Notes: a model not told the origin generated them from the sequence alone. Counted from the first letter of the stretch, positions 52,977 through 61,628 are shown. The stretch is DNA of 64,000 bases from Streptomyces smaragdinus (GCF_009604385.1 NZ_WEGJ01000001.1:496001-560000), one strand, 5' to 3'. Numbers and translations are program-made.

Positions 52977-53530
52977 GACACGCCTCCCTTCGGGGCCAGC
53001 CCGACGGCGGCCAGCTGTTCGCGGATACGGGCGCGGGCCCGGTGCAGCCGGCTCATCACCGTCCCCTTGGGGACGCCGAGCAGCTCCGCGGCCTCCCCGT
53101 AGCTGAACCCGTCGATGTCCACCAGGCGTACCACCTGTCGGTGCTTGACCGGCAGTCCGCTGTACGCCGTTTCCACCTCCTCGTCGAAGACCTCGCCGAG
53201 CACCACCGCCTCGGGCGTCGGCTGCGCGTCGCCCAGGGCGGGCGTCAGCCGGTCCAGTTCGGCGTCCGGGTCGTCCAGCAGATGAGGGCGGCGACGCCGG
53301 TGCCGGTTGAGCTCGGCGCGCCGCATGATCGTCAGCAGCCAGGCCCGCGGATGCCGGCCGTCGAACCGGTCGGCGGACCGGTAGGCCCGGATCAGGGTCT
53401 CCTGCACCAGGTCCTCTGCGTCGGCGGGCTGGGGGGTGAGGGTGGTGGCCGCCCGCAGCAGCACCTCCACCTCCGGCACCACGAATCTGGCGAACGCCTC
53501 GCCACGTGCCGCGTCCTTCGCCGAGTACAC
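52973..53530 (-). CDS. ECF-family RNA polymerase sigma factor
   Basis: 185 residues if started at GTG 53530, six bases after GGAGGAG; GTG 53545 and ATG 53665 are longer alternatives. Region 2 reads TPQPADAEDLVQETLIRAYRSADRFDGRHPRAWLLTI in pieces, and region 4 LPVKHRQVVRLVDIDGFSYGEAAELL then GVPKGTVMSRLHRARARI. It is close to the SigR type of ECF factor. With the downstream zinc anti-sigma it should answer oxidative or thiol stress. A promoter of matching type lies just upstream, suggesting autoregulation. Confidence 0.88.
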   Translation of the reverse strand: MYSAKDAARGEAFARFVVPEVEVLLRAATTLTPQPADAEDLVQETLIRAYRSADRFDGRHPRAWLLTIMRRAELNRHRRRRPHLLDDPDAELDRLTPALGDAQPTPEAVVLGEVFDEEVETAYSGLPVKHRQVVRLVDIDGFSYGEAAELLGVPKGTVMSRLHRARARIREQLAAVGLAPKGGVS

Positions 53531-53553
53531 CACTCGCTCCTCCACGGCGCCGG

Positions 53554-53581
53554 AAACCCGGTGACCCCACCGGACGATTCC
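53554..53581 (-). promoter_or_regulatory. SigR-like ECF promoter of the sigma operon
   Basis: On the minus strand GGAAT (53581-53577), 19 bases, then GTTT (53557-53554). SigR promoters are described as GGAAT, 18-19 bases, GTT. The start would fall near 53547, a few bases before the GGAGGAG ribosome site, in agreement with the GTG 53530 start. Confidence 0.5.
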
Positions 53582-53725
53582 ATTCTCCGCGACCCAAACC
53601 GCACAGGCGTTTGAACATGGCCGGGAGTCGTCGTCCGGTTGAACAGGGCCGGTGACCGAGGGCACTTGGTGCTCGCCTTAGGCTAGGCCCGCTTGTCGCA
53701 GTCGCCACAGCTAGGGGGAGCCCGT

Positions 53726-56098
53726 ATGCAGCCGCTGGAACCGGACGATCCGACGGAGATCGGCGGCTACCTGCTGCGGGGCAGACTGGGCGCCGGCGGT
53801 ATGGGCGCGGTCTATCTGGCGAACACCCCGGCCGGGCGGCCGGTGGCCCTGAAGGTGATCCGGCGGGAGTACGCGCAGGACCCCGAGTTCCGGCGGCGGT
53901 TCGCGCAGGAGGTCGAGGCGGCGCGGCGGGTGCACGGGCTGTACACCGCGCAGCTGCTCGACAGCGACACCGAGGGCCCCCAGCCCTGGCTGGCGTCGGC
54001 GTACGTGCCGGGACCCTCGCTGTCCCAGGCGGTGTCCGAGCACGGGCCGCTGCCGCTGCGGACGGTGCTGCAGCTCGCCGCCGGCGTCGCGGAGGCCCTG
54101 GCCGCCATCCACGCCGCGGGCGTGGTGCACCGGGACCTGAAGCCGTCCAACGTGCTGCTCGCGGAGGACGGGCCGCGGGTGATCGACTTCGGGATCGCGC
54201 GCGCCTCCGACGCGACGGCGCTCACCGGCGCGGACGTGCGGCTGGGCACGCCGGGGTTCATGGCGCCCGAGCAGATCCGCGGCGGCGGGCAGCCGGGGCC
54301 GGCGATCGACGTGTTCGCGCTGGGGCTGGTGGCGCACTTCGCGGCGACGGGCAGGCACCCGTACGGCGAGGGCGCGAGCGAGGCGATGCTCTATCGTATC
54401 GTCGCCGAGGACCCCGACCTCACGGACACCCCGGCGGGGCTGCGTGACCTCGTCGGCCGGTGTCTGGCCAAGGAGCCCGCCGAACGCCCCGCGCCCGCCG
54501 AGGTCGTCGCCCTGTGCCGGCGCGCGGCCGGGGGCGAGCTGTTCGACCTCGGCGGACCGGGCTGGCTCGCCGGTACGCAGGTCACCCCGCCGTCCGTGCC
54601 CGAACCCCTCGACGCCCTGTCGACCGGCTTCGGCCCGCCGCCGGTGTACCCGGAGCCCACGGCGCCCTCCTACCCGGCCGCGGTGACCCACGCCCCGGCC
54701 TCCCCCGCCGCCCCCACCCGCGTCCCCGCGCCCGGCGGCCGGCGCCGCACCGGGCGGATCGCGGGCGCCGTGGCGGGGGCGCTGATCGTGGTCGGCGGAA
54801 CGGTGTTCGCCGTCGACCGCTTCGGCGACGACGGCGGGCAGGGCGGCGGCACGCCCCCCGGCGACGACGGACACGCCGCGGTGGTGGGGCTCGGCGACAT
54901 CTACGTCGACCACAAGCCCGTCACCGGCTCCGAGGGCGAACCGTTCCGCCGCACCTACACCGCCGGGCCGCTGTACGCGCCCGTCACCGGGTTCCGCTCG
55001 CGGGCCTTCGGCGACAGCGGGCTCGAGGCCGTCTACCGCAAGCAGCTCACCACGGGCCGCAACCAGGTGCTGACCACCATCGACCCCGCCGTCCAGAAGG
55101 CGGCGTTCGAGGGCCTCGGCGACCACAAGGGGGCCGTCGTCGCCCTCGACCCGCTCACCGGGAAGATCCGGGCGCTGGCCTCCACCCCGTCGTACGACCC
55201 GGCCCGGTTCGCGGGCAACGCCTCGGCGGACGAGGCGGCGTGGAAGGAGCTCAACGACGACCCGGACAAGCCGCTGCTGAACCGCGCCCTGCACGAGACC
55301 TACCCGCCAGGGTTCACCTTCTCCCTCGTCACCGCGACGTCCGCGGTACGGGAGGGGCTGGTGAAGGACGCCGGTTCGGCGACCGACTCCCCCGAGCCGT
55401 ACACGCTGCCCCTGTCCGCCACCCAGCTGCGGAACCCGCAGCCGGGCGCGTGCGAGAACGCGTCGCTCACCACGGCGTTCGCGTACTCCTGCAACACGGT
55501 GTTCGGGAACCTCAGCGACAAGCTGGGCAACGGTGAGCTGCTGCTGAAGGCCAGCGACTACGGCTTCGGCAAGGAACTGAACGTCCCCGTCCGCGCCGCG
55601 GACAGCACCTTCCCCGGCAACGCCGGACGGCCGCAGAACGTGCTGGCCGGCATCGGCCAGGGCGACACCCGGGCCACGCCGCTGCAGATGGCGATGGTCA
55701 TCGCGGCGATCGCCGACGGCACCTTCATGACGAAGCCCAATCTCGTCCAGGAGCTGCGCCGCGCCGACGAGTCGGTGATCAAGCGGTTCGAGACGGGCGA
55801 GCTGGACTCGCCGGTCGACGACGACACGGCCGCCGTGCTGCGCGAGGCGCTGGAGGGCGCCGTCGAGGAGTCCGGCTCACCCGCCGCGATCCCCGGCATG
55901 AAGGTCGGCGGGCTCGCGGCGAGCGTGCAGGAGCGTACGGACGGCGCACAGATCTCGCCGTACCAGTGGTTCGTCTCGTACGCCGAGCACCAGGACGGGC
56001 GCAAGGTCGCGGTGGCGGTGATCGTGGAGGGGAAGGACAGCCTGCCGGCGGCGCAGATCGCGCGTGACGTGATGAAGGCGTCGCTGCCCGACGACTGA
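53726..56098 (+). CDS. Ser/Thr kinase fused to an inactive transpeptidase-like (PBP) domain
   Basis: 790 residues from ATG 53726, five bases after GGGGGAG. Kinase domain about 14-270: LGAGGMGAVY, Lys43, HRDLKPSN at 135-142, DFG at 154-156, GTPGFMAPEQ. After a Pro-rich juxtamembrane region comes one transmembrane helix (about 342-364). Residues about 440-785 follow PbpA/FtsI-type transpeptidases (TTIDPAVQKAAFEGL, GAVVALDPLTGKIRALAS, SCN at 588-590, PQNVLAGIGQGDTRATPLQMA). However, the catalytic SxxK is replaced: PPG is followed by F530-T-F-S533 where STFK is expected, and the KTG motif reads K726-V-G. It therefore should not acylate peptidoglycan; a muropeptide- or beta-lactam-sensing role is inferred. 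Confidence 0.9.
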   Translation: MQPLEPDDPTEIGGYLLRGRLGAGGMGAVYLANTPAGRPVALKVIRREYAQDPEFRRRFAQEVEAARRVHGLYTAQLLDSDTEGPQPWLASAYVPGPSLSQAVSEHGPLPLRTVLQLAAGVAEALAAIHAAGVVHRDLKPSNVLLAEDGPRVIDFGIARASDATALTGADVRLGTPGFMAPEQIRGGGQPGPAIDVFALGLVAHFAATGRHPYGEGASEAMLYRIVAEDPDLTDTPAGLRDLVGRCLAKEPAERPAPAEVVALCRRAAGGELFDLGGPGWLAGTQVTPPSVPEPLDALSTGFGPPPVYPEPTAPSYPAAVTHAPASPAAPTRVPAPGGRRRTGRIAGAVAGALIVVGGTVFAVDRFGDDGGQGGGTPPGDDGHAAVVGLGDIYVDHKPVTGSEGEPFRRTYTAGPLYAPVTGFRSRAFGDSGLEAVYRKQLTTGRNQVLTTIDPAVQKAAFEGLGDHKGAVVALDPLTGKIRALASTPSYDPARFAGNASADEAAWKELNDDPDKPLLNRALHETYPPGFTFSLVTATSAVREGLVKDAGSATDSPEPYTLPLSATQLRNPQPGACENASLTTAFAYSCNTVFGNLSDKLGNGELLLKASDYGFGKELNVPVRAADSTFPGNAGRPQNVLAGIGQGDTRATPLQMAMVIAAIADGTFMTKPNLVQELRRADESVIKRFETGELDSPVDDDTAAVLREALEGAVEESGSPAAIPGMKVGGLAASVQERTDGAQISPYQWFVSYAEHQDGRKVAVAVIVEGKDSLPAAQIARDVMKASLPDD

Positions 56099-56207
56099 GC
56101 GTTCACCGGGGGGTGGTCCCGTTTTCGCCCGGCGGCATTGACGCGGTCACAACTGTCGCCGAGATTGCGGGCGTTGACTCGACCGAGATTCCCGCGGAGG
56201 GAAACGC

Positions 56208-57287
56208 ATGAGAGCGACCGCACCAGTCCACCGCACCCGCCTCGCCGTCCTGACGACCGCCCTGACGACCGCCCTGTCCGCCGCACTGGCCGTGCTCGCG
56301 CCGGCGACGACCGCCGCCGCCGTGCCGGGCCACCGGGACTTCGACCTGCAGGCCCACCGGGGCGGGCTCGGGCTGGTCGTCGAGTCCACCCTGGCGTCCT
56401 TCGCCAACGGCCTGTCGGTGGGCGTGACCACCCTCGAGCTCGACGTCCAGATCACCGAGGACAAGCAGGCGGTCGTCACCCACGACCGGAAGATCACCGG
56501 CGCCAAGTGCCTGGACACGGGACCGGCCTTCCCCGGCGACCCGGAGTATCCGTACGTCGGCAAGTTCATCACGAACCTGACGCTCGCCCAGGTCCGTACG
56601 CTCGACTGCGGTTCGCTCCCCCAGGCCCAGTTCCCGGGCCAGCGGCCCAGCCCCGGGGCCCGGATCCCGCTGCTCACCGAGGTGTTCGACCTGGTGAAGA
56701 GCAAGGGCGCCGAGAAGGTCTGGATGAACATCGAGACGAAGGTCGAGGCGGGCGCCCCGCAGGAGACCGCCCCGCGCGAGGACTTCGTACGGATCGTGGC
56801 GCGCCAGGTGCGGGCGTCGGGGCTGGGCGAGCACGTGACGATCCAGAGCTTCGACTGGGGCTCGCTGATGCGGATGCATGAGGTGGCCCCCGAGCTGCCG
56901 ATCGTGGCGCTGACCAACGGCAACCAGTTCCTCCAGCCGGGGCAGCCGGGCGCCTCGCCGTGGCTGGGCGGGATCGACATCGACGACTTCGACGGCGATC
57001 TGATCGCCGCGGTCGACTCCTTCGGCGCCGACGCGCTGTCGCCCGTGCACGGCGACCCGCAGGCCGGGAAGATCACCGACCCGGACTACGTCCCGTACAC
57101 CACGGCGGAGATGGTCCGGTCGGCGCACGCCCGCGGCATCAAGGTCATCCCGTGGACGGTCGACGACGTGCCAACCATGAACAAGCTCATCGACGACGGC
57201 GTGGACGGCCTCATCACCGACCGCCCCGACGTGCTGCGCACGGTGTTGAAGGACCGCGGCTTCCACCTGCCCAAGCGGTACAGGTAA
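56208..57287 (+). CDS. Secreted glycerophosphodiester phosphodiesterase
   Basis: 359 residues from ATG 56208, seven bases after GGAGGG. A classical signal peptide spans about 1-38 (cleavage near ATTAAAV). The GDPD motifs are complete: H50-R51 and E59 in QAHRGGLGLVVESTLAS, E77-x-D79 in LELDVQITED, and His92, forming the metal and acid-base site. It would split glycerophosphodiesters from lipids or teichoic acids outside the cell to free glycerol 3-phosphate, a common phosphate-scavenging role. I see no obvious PHO box upstream. Confidence 0.9.
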   Translation: MRATAPVHRTRLAVLTTALTTALSAALAVLAPATTAAAVPGHRDFDLQAHRGGLGLVVESTLASFANGLSVGVTTLELDVQITEDKQAVVTHDRKITGAKCLDTGPAFPGDPEYPYVGKFITNLTLAQVRTLDCGSLPQAQFPGQRPSPGARIPLLTEVFDLVKSKGAEKVWMNIETKVEAGAPQETAPREDFVRIVARQVRASGLGEHVTIQSFDWGSLMRMHEVAPELPIVALTNGNQFLQPGQPGASPWLGGIDIDDFDGDLIAAVDSFGADALSPVHGDPQAGKITDPDYVPYTTAEMVRSAHARGIKVIPWTVDDVPTMNKLIDDGVDGLITDRPDVLRTVLKDRGFHLPKRYR

Positions 57288-57293
57288 ACCGGC

Positions 57294-57324
57294 CGTCCCC
57301 GGGGGAGCGAGTCCCCCGGGGACG
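57294..57324. terminator. Bidirectional terminator between convergent genes
   Basis: Perfect 13-base arms CGTCCCCGGGGGA (57294-57306) and TCCCCCGGGGACG (57312-57324), five-base loop, seven bases after the GDPD stop and two before the stop of the leftward permease gene. Confidence 0.8.
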
Positions 57325-57326
57325 CT

Positions 57327-58529
57327 CTACGCCGCCGCCAGGGCCTCCGTCGGAGGCAGCCGGGCGGCACGCAGGGCCGGGTAGAAGCCCGCGAGCCCGC
57401 CGATGACGAGCGTCGCCGCCAGCCCGCCGGCCATCGCCCACGGCGGTACGACCGTGGGCCAGCCCTGGTAGGCGGCGTACCCGGCGGTGACCCCGATGCC
57501 CAGCACGACGCCGCCCGCCCCGCCGAGGGCGGACAGCAGCAGCGACTCGCAGAGGAACTGCGTACGGATCTGCCCCCGGGTGGCCCCCAGCGAGCGCCGC
57601 AGCCCGATCTCCGCGCGCCGCTCCAGTACCGAGATGACCATGGTGTTGGCCACCCCCACCCCGCCGACCAGCAGCGCCACGGCGCCCAGCCCCAGCAGCA
57701 GCCCGGACAGCGCGTCGTCGGTGGCCTCCTTCGCGGCGAGCGCGTCCGACGGCCGCGACACCTGCGTCTCGCCCGGGTTCTCCGGGTTGGCGGTGGCGCC
57801 CAGCAGTTGCTGCGTCCCGGTCACCGCGTCCGGCTCGGCGCGCGTGTACACGGTCGTCGGGTAGCCGTCGAACCCGAGCTCCTCGGTGGCCGCCCGCCAG
57901 CCGACGAGGGCGGCGGAGTCCAGCTCCGGCGCGAGGGCGTTGGCGCCAAGGAGGCCGACGACGGTGAACCACCGGCCGCCGAGCCACACCTGCGCCCCCG
58001 GCTCGTACACCCCGAGCTCGGCGGCGGCCCGCGAGCCGAGGACGACCGTCGGGTAGCGCCCGCCGGCGGAGTTCAGCCAGCCGCCGGCCACCAGTTCGCC
58101 GCCGACGGTGCGCGGCAGGTCCGTACGGGCGGCGTAGACGCCGAGGCCGGAGGTCTGCTGCACGGGGATGTGGTCGTTGCGGTAGACCTTGGCCCCGGTC
58201 AGGCCGACGGCGGACACCGACGTGACGCCGTCCAGCGCGCCCACCATCTCCACCGACTCCGCCGGCAGATGCGCGGCCTCGCCGGTGAACGACGTGCCGG
58301 GCGAGACGGTGAGGAGGTTGGTGCCCAGCTCGTCGAGCCGGCGGTTCAGCTCCTCCGTGGACGAGGTGGAGATGCCCACCACGCCGGTCATCGCCGCGAT
58401 GCCGATGGCGATGCCCAGCGCCGAGAGGAACACCCGCATCGGGCGCGACCTGAGCCCCGATCCGCCGACGCGCAGCACGTCGGCGGGGCTCAGCCGGGCG
58501 GGCCGCGGGGGCGCTGCCGCGACGGTCAT
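57327..58529 (-). CDS. MacB-like ABC transporter permease
   Basis: 400 residues. One transmembrane helix near 33-55, a large extracytoplasmic MacB-type core (GTNLLTVSPGTSFTGEAAHL ... VVLGSRAAAELGV), then three C-terminal helices (LLLGLGAVALLVGGVGVANTM, LLLSALGGAGGVVLGIGV, LAATLVIGGLAGFYPALRAA) with ERRAEIGLRRSLGATRGQI, the FtsX coupling helix. MacB proteins pass substrates or force across the membrane without a pore of their own. Fourth gene of the export operon, overlapping the ATPase gene (ATGA). Confidence 0.9.
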   Translation of the reverse strand: MTVAAAPPRPARLSPADVLRVGGSGLRSRPMRVFLSALGIAIGIAAMTGVVGISTSSTEELNRRLDELGTNLLTVSPGTSFTGEAAHLPAESVEMVGALDGVTSVSAVGLTGAKVYRNDHIPVQQTSGLGVYAARTDLPRTVGGELVAGGWLNSAGGRYPTVVLGSRAAAELGVYEPGAQVWLGGRWFTVVGLLGANALAPELDSAALVGWRAATEELGFDGYPTTVYTRAEPDAVTGTQQLLGATANPENPGETQVSRPSDALAAKEATDDALSGLLLGLGAVALLVGGVGVANTMVISVLERRAEIGLRRSLGATRGQIRTQFLCESLLLSALGGAGGVVLGIGVTAGYAAYQGWPTVVPPWAMAGGLAATLVIGGLAGFYPALRAARLPPTEALAAA

Positions 58530-59212
58530 ACGACCACCTCGAGCCGTGAGTCGTGGGCGATGCGGCCGTCCTTGATCCGCACCTCGCGGGGCAGGGACGC
58601 GGCGATGTCCCGGTCGTGGGTGATGACGACGACGGCCGTGCCGCCGCCGTGCAGCTCGCGCAGCAGCTCCATCACCGCGGCGCCGGAGCGGGAGTCGAGC
58701 GCCCCCGTCGGCTCGTCGGCGAGGAGCAGCGCCGGCTCGCCGGCCACCGCCCGGGCAATGGCGACGCGCTGCTTCTCGCCGCCGGAGAGCTGGTGCGGCT
58801 CGTTGTACAGCCGGTGGCCCAGGCCCACCCGGCGCAGCGCCTCCTCGGCGAGGCGGCGGCGCCGGGCGCGGGGCCGGCCGCCGTAGAGCAGTCCGTCGGC
58901 GACGGCGTCCAGGGCGGGGACGCCGGGAGCGAGGTGGAAGGACTGGAAGACGAAGCCGATGTGCCCGGCGCGCAGGGCCGACAGCCGGCGGTCGCCGAGG
59001 CCGTCGATGTCATGGCCGTCGACGAGCACCGTGCCCGCGGTGGGGCGGCCGAGGGTGCCCATGATGTTGAGCAGGGTGGACTTGCCGGACCCGGACGGGC
59101 CGACGATCGCGAGCAGTTCGCCGCGTTCGACGACCAGGTCCGCTCCGGCCAGCGCCGTGACCTCGCCGTACGTCTTGGACACGCCGCGCAGTTCGACGAC
59201 GGGCGGGATCAC
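58526..59212 (-). CDS. ABC transporter ATP-binding protein (MacB/LolD type)
   Basis: 228 residues with GPSGSGKSTLLNIMGTLG (Walker A, about 37-53), LSGGEKQRVAIARAVAGEP (signature), LLLADEPTGALD (Walker B) and VVITHDRDIA. The LolD/MacB subgroup is shown by the GTLGRPTAGTVLVDG lead. It overlaps the HlyD-like gene upstream and the permease downstream by four bases each, so the complex is made in fixed ratio. Confidence 0.93.
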   Translation of the reverse strand: MIPPVVELRGVSKTYGEVTALAGADLVVERGELLAIVGPSGSGKSTLLNIMGTLGRPTAGTVLVDGHDIDGLGDRRLSALRAGHIGFVFQSFHLAPGVPALDAVADGLLYGGRPRARRRRLAEEALRRVGLGHRLYNEPHQLSGGEKQRVAIARAVAGEPALLLADEPTGALDSRSGAAVMELLRELHGGGTAVVVITHDRDIAASLPREVRIKDGRIAHDSRLEVVV

Positions 59213-60342
59213 GCGGGCACCCCCACGGTCAGCCCCTCGGTGATGCCGTCCCCGGTGATCTCGACCCGGCCGCCGGCGAACATGCCGAGCTCGACGGGGC
59301 GGTACGCCACCGTGCCGTCGGCGGCGACGGCCTGCACCGCGTAGCCGCCGTCGGGCCGGGCCACCAGCGCCTGCACGGGCACCGCGAGTACGTCCTCGCG
59401 CTTGTCGGCGCTCAGGGTCACGTCGACGGGGGCGGCCTGGTAGCGGCCGAGCTTCTTCCGGTCGGTGACCGTCAGTTCGACGGGGACGGTGGCGTCCGCC
59501 GCGTCCGCGGAGCCCTCGCCGCCGGCGTCGGGGCGGGCGGTGGCGGCGTTGCCGACGTCGGTCACCTCTGCGGCGGCCTCGGTGCCGTCGGGCAGCTCTA
59601 CGGAGGCGGTGGTGCCCTCGCGGACCAGGTCCTCGTAGCGCACCTCGAGGTCCACGGTGACCAGGCGGTGGGTGCCCGTCCAGGTGAGGATCCCGCCGGC
59701 GGGGGCGGTGCCGATGGCGGCGGTGACCTCGGCGACGCGGCGGGCTCCCGCGGCCACGACGGCGTCGCCGGGGGCGACGGTGCCGGTCTCCTCGCGGCCG
59801 AGGTCGTCCTGCCAGGCGCGGACGGCGGTCGCGGTGCCCGAGGTGTAGGTGTCGTCGGGGTCGAAGCCGGTGTAGCCGAGGGCGGCGAGGTTCTTCTCCA
59901 GCATCGCGACGTCCTTGCCCTCGGCGCCGGTGTCCAGGGCGCGGTAGAGGGGGGTGGTGCCGTACAGCAGGGGGACCTGTTCCTCGTTGAGGCTGTAGAC
60001 CGTCTCGCCGCGTTCGATCACCGCGCCTTCACCGGGGAGCTGGGTGAGGATGCCGGCGCCGGATCGCCCGGGGGATCCCGCCTGGACGGGCGCCGGTTCA
60101 CCGTAGCCGAGGGTGCCCTCGACGGTCTCGGTGCGGGTGAGCGTGGTGCGTTCGACCTTCGCGGTCTTCGCGGGGCCGGAGGGGGCGGCGCCGGCGGTGG
60201 CCTCGCTGTCGGTGCCGAGGACGCCGGTCGCGGCGGCCGCCCCCGTACCGGCGACGGTGAGCGCGGCGAGGGAGATGAGGAGGGCGCGCACCGGCCTGCG
60301 GCGGCGGGGCTCGTCCCGTGGGGTGTCGGGCTGTTCGGTCAC
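59209..60342 (-). CDS. HlyD-like periplasmic adaptor with peptidoglycan-binding domain
   Basis: 377 residues from GTG 60342 (MTEQPDTP), overlapping the lipoprotein stop (GTGA). A cytoplasmic Arg-rich start and transmembrane helix (about 20-42) lead to a biotinyl-like half (GTLGYGEPAPVQAG), a peptidoglycan-binding segment (TGAEGKDVAMLEKNLAALGY with FDPDDTYTSGTATAVRAWQ), and beta-barrel parts (VPVELTVTDRKKLGRYQ, VPVQALVARPDGGYAVQAV). This is the layout of actinobacterial adaptors for MacB-like transporters. It should anchor the system to the wall. Confidence 0.87.
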   Translation of the reverse strand: MTEQPDTPRDEPRRRRPVRALLISLAALTVAGTGAAAATGVLGTDSEATAGAAPSGPAKTAKVERTTLTRTETVEGTLGYGEPAPVQAGSPGRSGAGILTQLPGEGAVIERGETVYSLNEEQVPLLYGTTPLYRALDTGAEGKDVAMLEKNLAALGYTGFDPDDTYTSGTATAVRAWQDDLGREETGTVAPGDAVVAAGARRVAEVTAAIGTAPAGGILTWTGTHRLVTVDLEVRYEDLVREGTTASVELPDGTEAAAEVTDVGNAATARPDAGGEGSADAADATVPVELTVTDRKKLGRYQAAPVDVTLSADKREDVLAVPVQALVARPDGGYAVQAVAADGTVAYRPVELGMFAGGRVEITGDGITEGLTVGVPA

Positions 60343-60887
60343 TTGGGCGCGCCCTTCATGATGATGCCGCCGCCCGGGCTCTTGTCCCGGCAGGCCTGCA
60401 TGGCGCCCTGGAACTCGTCGCTGTCGGGTTCGACGCCGAGCTTGCTCATGTCGATCTCCATCGCCCCGTTCTTCACCTCGGGGTCGGGGAAGTCCTTCAG
60501 GCCCTCGGCGCGGATGCAGTCGGCCCAGACGGCGACCTTCGCGGGGTCGAGCTGTCCGCCGGGGCCGGCGTCGCCCTGCGGGGAGAGGTCGCGGCAGGCC
60601 TCCTGGGCCTGGGTGAAGGTGTCGGAGTTCATGTCGATGCCGCTGTCGGGGGTGAGTTTGATGCCGCCGTCGGTCGGGTCGGGGAAGTTCTCCACCCCGT
60701 TCTCGCGCATGCATTCGGAGAAGGCGAGGGCCTTGTCCTTGGGATCGGTCGGCTTCGAGGAGGAGGCGCTGTCGCCGGAGGTGTCGTCGCCGTCCCCCGA
60801 GCAGCCGGTGAGGAGGGCCCCGGCCAGCAGGACCGGTGCGAGGGCGAGGAGGGCGCGGACACGTGCCGCGTTCTGCGTATGGGTCAT
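60339..60887 (-). CDS. Lipoprotein with two Cys-containing internal repeats
   Basis: 182 residues. Signal peptide with lipobox LLTGC (Cys29), then a Ser/Asp linker. The mature part is a clear tandem repeat: FSECMRENGVENFPDP with QEACRDLSP, and WADCIRAEGLKDFPDP with MQACRDKSP, each pair of cysteines probably disulfide-bonded. Such lipoproteins recur before HlyD/ABC/MacB genes in Streptomyces, but their function is not known to me; a substrate-binding or signal role outside the membrane is inferred. First gene of the export operon, divergent from the two-component genes by 87 bases. Confidence 0.86.
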   Translation of the reverse strand: MTHTQNAARVRALLALAPVLLAGALLTGCSGDGDDTSGDSASSSKPTDPKDKALAFSECMRENGVENFPDPTDGGIKLTPDSGIDMNSDTFTQAQEACRDLSPQGDAGPGGQLDPAKVAVWADCIRAEGLKDFPDPEVKNGAMEIDMSKLGVEPDSDEFQGAMQACRDKSPGGGIIMKGAPK

Positions 60888-60911
60888 GCCCCGCAGCCAA
60901 CGCGCCCGCCG

Positions 60912-60949
60912 GTTACACGAGGGGAACGCGCGCTGTTACGGCGCTGTTA
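60912..60949. promoter_or_regulatory. Direct repeats, probable response-regulator binding sites
   Basis: CGCTGTTA at 60931-60938 and again at 60942-60949, 11 bases apart, the spacing typical of OmpR/PhoB-type tandem sites; GGTTACAC at 60911-60918 is a weaker related copy. They lie between the export operon and the response regulator gene. Confidence 0.55.
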
Positions 60950-60974
60950 TGCCCGCTGCCGCAGACTGTCCCCC

Positions 60975-61628
60975 ATGCGCGTGCTGATAGCGGAGGACCA
61001 TCGCGAGCTGGCCCGGACCGTGGCCACCGGGCTGCGCCGGGACGGGATGGCGGTGGACCTCGCCTTCGACGGGCAGGACGCCCTGGATCTGGCGGACCTG
61101 CACGACTACGACGTGATCGTGCTGGACCGCGATCTGCCCCGGCTGCACGGCGACGACGTCTGCCGGGCGCTGGTCGCGCGCGGCGGGCGGGCCCGGGTGC
61201 TGATGCTCACCGCGGCGACGACGATCGCCGACCGGGTGGACGGCTTGGGCCTGGGCGCGGACGACTATCTGCCCAAGCCGTTCGCGTTCGCCGAACTCAT
61301 CGCCCGGCTGCGGGCGCTGGCCCGCCGCTCGCGGCCCGCCGTACCGCCCGTCCTCACCCACCGCGACCTGGTGCTGGACGCGGGGCAGCGGATCGCCCGC
61401 CGCGGCGGGCGGCGTCTGGATCTCTCCCCCAAGGAACTGGCCGTACTGGAGCTGCTGCTGGCGGCCGAGGGCCGGGTGGTGTCGGCGGAGGAGCTGCTGG
61501 AACGGGCCTGGGACCAGGCGGCGGACCCGTTCACCAACACGGTGAAGGTGACGGTCAGCCGGCTGCGCCGCAAACTGGGCGAGCCGCCCGTGATCGAGAC
61601 GGTGCCGTATGCGGGCTACCGCGTCTGA
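60975..61628 (+). CDS. OmpR/PhoB-family response regulator
   Basis: 217 residues from ATG 60975. Receiver domain about 1-115 with the acidic pair in IAEDHRE, phospho-Asp51 in VIVLDRDLP, TAATTIADRVDGLGLGADDYLPKPFAF carrying the conserved Thr and Lys. The C-terminal winged helix (about 125-215) has LDLSPKELAVLELLLAAEG and NTVKVTVSRLRRKLG. It overlaps the histidine kinase gene by 20 bases and probably controls the divergent export operon and itself. Confidence 0.92.
   Translation: MRVLIAEDHRELARTVATGLRRDGMAVDLAFDGQDALDLADLHDYDVIVLDRDLPRLHGDDVCRALVARGGRARVLMLTAATTIADRVDGLGLGADDYLPKPFAFAELIARLRALARRSRPAVPPVLTHRDLVLDAGQRIARRGGRRLDLSPKELAVLELLLAAEGRVVSAEELLERAWDQAADPFTNTVKVTVSRLRRKLGEPPVIETVPYAGYRV

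Noticed and set aside
53675..53695. TTAGGCTAGGC, like half of a DmdR/DtxR iron box, before the kinase-PBP gene
   Set aside because: Only about 12 of 19 positions fit and the right half is lost; no iron gene is adjacent. The siderophore genes, where a box was expected, have none.
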